From: an uncultured Bacteroidales bacterium
GTDB lineage: Bacteria; Bacteroidota; Bacteroidia; Bacteroidales; UBA4417
Assembly: GCA_937965665.1 (NCBI GenBank)
Contig: CALCJE010000290.1
Coordinates: 1-10,628 of the forward strand
DNA: 10,628 bases
Reading direction: 5' to 3'
Made by a program: the position numbers and the translations under genes. Numbering within the stretch: the stretch's first letter is position 1; each line of letters opens with the position of its first letter. Under the pieces are notes generated by a model. It was given only the letters and a program-made list of their open reading frames with translations, was not told the DNA's origin and searched no databases. This document shows positions 7,413 to 10,628 of this stretch, piece after piece.

Positions 7413-8903
7413 ATGAAAATGAAATTAATATTTCTCGGTATAGTAACGCTCATGTTTATGGGTGGTTGCACCAAAGACCTGGTCCCAAAAGATTACGCTG
7501 ATATCAATCCAAGCATATTTCCGCAATCGGAAAATGATATACAGGCCATGGTAAATTCCTGCTATTACCCGCTCAGGGGTGCATGGTGGGACGGTATAAA
7601 TTCAACCTCCGAAAGAGGAATTATGTTCGTTTTGGATGCTACTACCGAAATTCTTTCGGGAAAATTCAGCGTTCAGCGCGACGGGCACTTGCTCAATCTT
7701 TTACCTACTGACGAAGGTATGACCTACTTCTATGATGGAACGAGCGATGCACCAGGCTCCGGATTTTATAACAAGATTAGCCGTATGACCACCACCATCG
7801 ATGCTATCGAAAAATCGACAGTATCTGATGCTGTGAAGAAAAAAGCAATAGCCGAAGTTCGCTGCGCACGTGGATTACTGGCATACGACTTGTTCGATAT
7901 GTATGGGCCCATTGTTATTGCACCTTTGGAAGTACTTCAAAACCCGTTAAAGGAAAAACCACTGGCCAGGCTTTCGCACGAAGAAATGGTTAAGTTTATT
8001 GAGGATGATCTGATTGCTGCAGCAGTTGATTTACCCGATCCGGGTGCCACCGAATATGGTAAGTTCAGCAAGGCCCTGGCTAAAATGATCAATATCCGCC
8101 TGATGCTACACGAAAAGCAATGGGATAAAGTAAATGCACTTTGCGATGATATCATCAAAATGAATTACTTCCACATTCAATCCGATTACGTGGGCATGTG
8201 GGGTTTGAACGGAGCTAGGAACAGCAAGGAAGTTATCTGGGCTGTACCTTGCGATTACGATGGCACCAGCGAAAACCAATGGCAGCTTATGGTTCTGCCT
8301 TCGAACTTCGATCCAAAGGGTGGCTGGGCAACCGTTCAGAGCACATGGTATTTCTACGATTCGTTCGAGCCGACTGATATCCGTAAAAACATGCTGATAA
8401 CCGAATACACAGGTACTGATGGCGTAACTTACAACCGGGCTAACCCGGGTACCAACATCGATCTTGGTCCTATTCCATTAAAAATTGATCAGGATGCCCT
8501 GCGTACCACTGGTTTAACTACCGTTGATATTATACAGTACAGGTACGCCGATGTTCTGTTGTCGAAAGCAGAAGCCCTTGCCAATATGAGTGCTCCTACC
8601 CAGGAAGCCATCGACCTGGTAAATGTGATCCGCCGCAGGGCTCAGATTCCTGAAATAAAACTGGCCGATTACAGCTCGCTTTCAGCTTTTAACGATATGA
8701 TCCTTACTGAGCGTAGCCACGAATACTGGTGCGAAAACGGCCAGTACCGTTCCGATCTTATCCGCCACGGGAAATTTGTATCCCGTTGCAAAGAACTCAC
8801 AGGCTCTACCTATGCTGATGACAATAAGGTGGTTTTCCCATTCTCCTTACGTGCCGTTAGCGAAGGCAAGGGTGTGTTTATTCAGAATCCGGGTTACAAT
8901 TGA
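7413..8903 (+). CDS. SusD/RagB-family glycan-binding surface lipoprotein
   Basis: A 496-residue lipoprotein that caps the SusC channel and binds the glycan at the cell surface. The type II signal peptide ends in FMGGC (lipidated Cys19). The N-terminal SusD-like region (about 20-220) is helical and TPR-like, for example the segment around VRCARGLLAYDLFDMYGPI. The C-terminal RagB/SusD region contains QYRYADVLLSKAEAL, IRRRAQIPE and the family hallmark LTERSHEYWCENGQYRSDL, with Glu433-Arg434. The chain ends FIQNPGYN, as many family members do. The start could also be the ATG two codons later (7419) without changing the signal peptide. It is translated right after SusC and its gene is the last before a strong terminator. 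Confidence 0.97.
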   Translation: MKMKLIFLGIVTLMFMGGCTKDLVPKDYADINPSIFPQSENDIQAMVNSCYYPLRGAWWDGINSTSERGIMFVLDATTEILSGKFSVQRDGHLLNLLPTDEGMTYFYDGTSDAPGSGFYNKISRMTTTIDAIEKSTVSDAVKKKAIAEVRCARGLLAYDLFDMYGPIVIAPLEVLQNPLKEKPLARLSHEEMVKFIEDDLIAAAVDLPDPGATEYGKFSKALAKMINIRLMLHEKQWDKVNALCDDIIKMNYFHIQSDYVGMWGLNGARNSKEVIWAVPCDYDGTSENQWQLMVLPSNFDPKGGWATVQSTWYFYDSFEPTDIRKNMLITEYTGTDGVTYNRANPGTNIDLGPIPLKIDQDALRTTGLTTVDIIQYRYADVLLSKAEALANMSAPTQEAIDLVNVIRRRAQIPEIKLADYSSLSAFNDMILTERSHEYWCENGQYRSDLIRHGKFVSRCKELTGSTYADDNKVVFPFSLRAVSEGKGVFIQNPGYN

Positions 8904-8912
8904 TAGTTGTAT

Positions 8913-8964
8913 GGAAGCAGGGTTTAAATGTTAATGGATTAAATCCTGCTTCCTTTTCCTTTCT
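8913..8964 (+). terminator. intrinsic terminator after the SusD gene
   Basis: The arms 8913-8927 and 8939-8953 pair perfectly over 15 bp except for one G.U wobble (8922 with 8944); the loop is 11 bases. A pyrimidine run TTTTCCTTTCT follows at 8954-8964. It lies 9 bases after the SusD stop codon, where the end of the PUL core transcript is expected. It may also act as a partial terminator, lowering expression of the downstream lipoproteins. Confidence 0.85.
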
Positions 8965-9023
8965 GAAATACATACTCATTTCCCTGTTAAATTGTTTAAT
9001 AATAACAGAATCATTACCCAGAT

Positions 9024-10409
9024 ATGAAATTTACGAAACGAAATTTTACGACTAATATCCCTGCCTTTCTTCTGATTTGCGCTTTGATGCTATTGTATTC
9101 GGGCTGCAAAAAAACGGATGGTGAGGCCGCTCCTGATACCACTACCATACAGTATCAGGCATCAACGGATATTTTTCCGAACCCGGAACGTGGTTTCATT
9201 CATATGGCGGATGTAAAATCGGAAGGAGCAGGCCTGAATGCTATGTGGCTTGCAACACTCAGGGCTGATAATGTAACCATGATCATGCGGCAGTTTTACC
9301 TCGATAAGTTTAAGGATAAAGCCATCAGTGATGTACAATTCCAGCTCATGAATTCCGATTTGCAGCTGATACGCGATGCCGGGTTAAAGTGTGTGCTTCG
9401 TTTTGCCTATACCGATGATATGGCCGGAACCGATGCGCCTTTAGCCATTGTTTTGCAGCACCTCGACCAGTTGAAACCTTTCTTCGAAGCAAATAAGGAT
9501 GTTATTGCTTTTGTACAGGCCGGTTTTATCGGGGCATGGGGCGAATGGCATAGCTCGAGTAACGGGCTGGCAACCACTGAAAACAAAAGAACTATCCTGT
9601 ATAAACTACTGAGCGTTCTGCCAGCCGAAATAATGGTGCAGGTGCGCACGCCCAAGGCAAAACAGGATATTGTGGGAAATACTACTCCCATTGATGCTTC
9701 AATCGCCTACACCGCTGAAAACAAGGCCCGCATTGGCCATCACAACGATTGCTTCCTGGCCGGAGGAGACGATTATGGAACTTACAATAATGTTACAGCC
9801 GAAAAAAACTACATAAGCCAGGATGCATTGTATGTGCCAACGGGAGGCGAAACCTGTCCGCCCCAGGGCGATTTCCCAGGCTGCTCTGCAGCGCAGACCG
9901 AGATGAGGCTTTTAAAATGGACCTATCTGAACCTCGATTGGTATCAACCTGTAATTACAGCCTGGAGAAATTCAGGTTGCTTTGATGAATTTAGGCGTAA
10001 CCTCGGTTACAGGCTCAGCCTGGTAACCGCCAAATTGCCTGACGTAGGTACTCCTGGCAAGGATTATACAATTGAAATTACCCTCACCAACAAAGGATAT
10101 GCCCCTCTGTATAATTACAAGATTACCAGCCTGGTTTTAAAAAACAAAACAACGGGCACCAGCTATCCGATAGATCTTGCTGTTGATTTGCGCTCCTGCA
10201 AACCCTATGGAATGCTTACCATTACAAAAAGTTTGAATTTAACAGGCATTCCGGCTGGTGATTACGATTCGTTCCTTTCAATTACCGATCGTGATGCAAC
10301 ACTGAAAAACAGGGCAGAATATTCGGTTCGACTTGCTAACAAAGGCACCTGGAATGAAACAACCGGGTTGAACAGCTTAACTCACCAGGTAAAAATTACT
10401 GAAAAGTAA
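9024..10409 (+). CDS. DUF4874/DUF4832 lipoprotein, putative TIM-barrel glycan-active protein
   Basis: A 461-residue predicted lipoprotein (signal peptide ending LLYSGC, Cys28; Tyr at -3 is unusual). The N-terminal half has features of DUF4874: NPERGF at 53-58, repeated hydrophobic strands such as NVTMIMRQFYL and LKCVLRFAYTDD, and AFVQAGFIGAWGEWH with Glu174, consistent with a TIM-barrel-like fold. The C-terminal half carries the DUF4832 marks HNDCFLAGGDDYGTY and a beta-sandwich region (about 340-450). To my knowledge no member has an established reaction. The fold and motif layout recall clan GH-A glycosidases, where a Glu follows strand 4, but this is inference. It lies downstream of the SusD gene, where PULs usually encode a SusE/F-like surface glycan-binding protein, and after a terminator, so it may have its own promoter. 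Cysteines in CPPQGDFPGC and near the HNDC motif could form disulphides outside the cytoplasm. Confidence 0.85.
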   Translation: MKFTKRNFTTNIPAFLLICALMLLYSGCKKTDGEAAPDTTTIQYQASTDIFPNPERGFIHMADVKSEGAGLNAMWLATLRADNVTMIMRQFYLDKFKDKAISDVQFQLMNSDLQLIRDAGLKCVLRFAYTDDMAGTDAPLAIVLQHLDQLKPFFEANKDVIAFVQAGFIGAWGEWHSSSNGLATTENKRTILYKLLSVLPAEIMVQVRTPKAKQDIVGNTTPIDASIAYTAENKARIGHHNDCFLAGGDDYGTYNNVTAEKNYISQDALYVPTGGETCPPQGDFPGCSAAQTEMRLLKWTYLNLDWYQPVITAWRNSGCFDEFRRNLGYRLSLVTAKLPDVGTPGKDYTIEITLTNKGYAPLYNYKITSLVLKNKTTGTSYPIDLAVDLRSCKPYGMLTITKSLNLTGIPAGDYDSFLSITDRDATLKNRAEYSVRLANKGTWNETTGLNSLTHQVKITEK

Positions 10410-10463
10410 ACAGACCTGCCAACACTAAACAACGAATTACTAATCATAAAAACATTTAACAAC
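10410..10463 (+). other. G-poor intergenic leader before the PKD-like lipoprotein gene
   Basis: These 54 bases are A/C/T-rich with almost no G after 10418, contain no hairpin that could terminate transcription, and have no Shine-Dalgarno sequence. They resemble the leader ahead of the SusC gene. The two flanking genes are probably on one transcript. Confidence 0.35.
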
Positions 10464-10628
10464 ATGAAAAAAAACAAATGGTTTATATTGGGTATCGCCC
10501 TGGCTATGCTTACAGCTGTTTCGTGCGAGAAAGATGATACCTCAAGCGGCACAAAGGCAGTATTCAGCTATGTGGCCGATGGTTTTAAAGTGAATTTTAC
10601 GAATTTCTCAACCGGAGCCACCACTTAT
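10464..10628 (+). CDS. N-terminus of a PKD-domain-like lipoprotein (cut by window end)
   Basis: The first 55 codons of a gene that runs off the window. The type II signal peptide (MKKNKWFILGIALAMLTAVSC) lipidates Cys21. The next residues, EKDD, are acidic and resemble the lipoprotein export signal that sends Bacteroidota lipoproteins to the outer face of the outer membrane. The region AVFSYVADGFKVNFTNFSTG looks like the first strands of a PKD domain, where F.NFS/T usually precedes a W.FGDG motif further on. PKD modules occur in PUL surface glycan-binding proteins and in secreted enzymes. The full function cannot be judged from this fragment. Confidence 0.75.
   Translation, partial: MKKNKWFILGIALAMLTAVSCEKDDTSSGTKAVFSYVADGFKVNFTNFSTGATTY

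Noticed and set aside
8985..8998. Possible Bacteroidota -7 element (TAAATTGT) before the DUF4874/DUF4832 gene
   Set aside because: It matches TAnnTTTG at only part of the fixed positions and I found no -33 TTG partner at suitable spacing.

Overview
The window comes from a member of the Bacteroidota. It carries an adjacent SusC/SusD pair, several lipoproteins with type II signal peptides, A-rich start regions without Shine-Dalgarno sequences, and dense coding on one strand with moderate GC. I cannot place it below phylum. The first 47 bases are not biological. They match the Illumina TruSeq indexed adapter, so the contig begins in library sequence and the genomic part starts at about base 48.

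Layout, all on the + strand: (1) 49-168, the last 39 codons of a truncated gene, possibly a PfkB-type sugar kinase; (2) 176-997, a cytoplasmic class II ketose-bisphosphate aldolase; (3) 1011-2102, an exported metal-dependent amidohydrolase; (4) 2086-4155, a lipoprotein glycoside hydrolase resembling GH36 (alpha-galactosidase type); (5) 4240-7389, a SusC/RagA TonB-dependent outer-membrane transporter; (6) 7413-8903, its SusD/RagB surface glycan-binding lipoprotein; (7) a strong intrinsic terminator at 8913-8964; (8) 9024-10409, a DUF4874/DUF4832 lipoprotein of unknown activity; (9) 10464 to the window end, the start of a PKD-like lipoprotein. No stretch over 300 bases lacks a gene. The longest gaps are 8904-9023 (terminator plus leader) and 4156-4239 (G-poor leader). 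I saw no tRNA, rRNA, CRISPR array, insertion sequence or regulator gene.

Taken together this is a polysaccharide utilization locus (PUL). SusC/SusD would capture and import an oligosaccharide at the outer membrane. The GH36-like lipoprotein would cleave an alpha-linked (probably galactosyl) sugar. The exported amidohydrolase could open a lactone or act on another substituent. The cytoplasmic aldolase, possibly with the truncated upstream kinase, would split a ketose bisphosphate into triose phosphates. Tight spacing suggests genes 2 to 6 form one transcript ending at the terminator, with the DUF4874/DUF4832 and PKD-like lipoproteins expressed separately or by read-through. The least understood parts are the DUF4874/DUF4832 protein, the coupling of an aldolase to a PUL, and the atypical active-site layout of the GH36-like enzyme.
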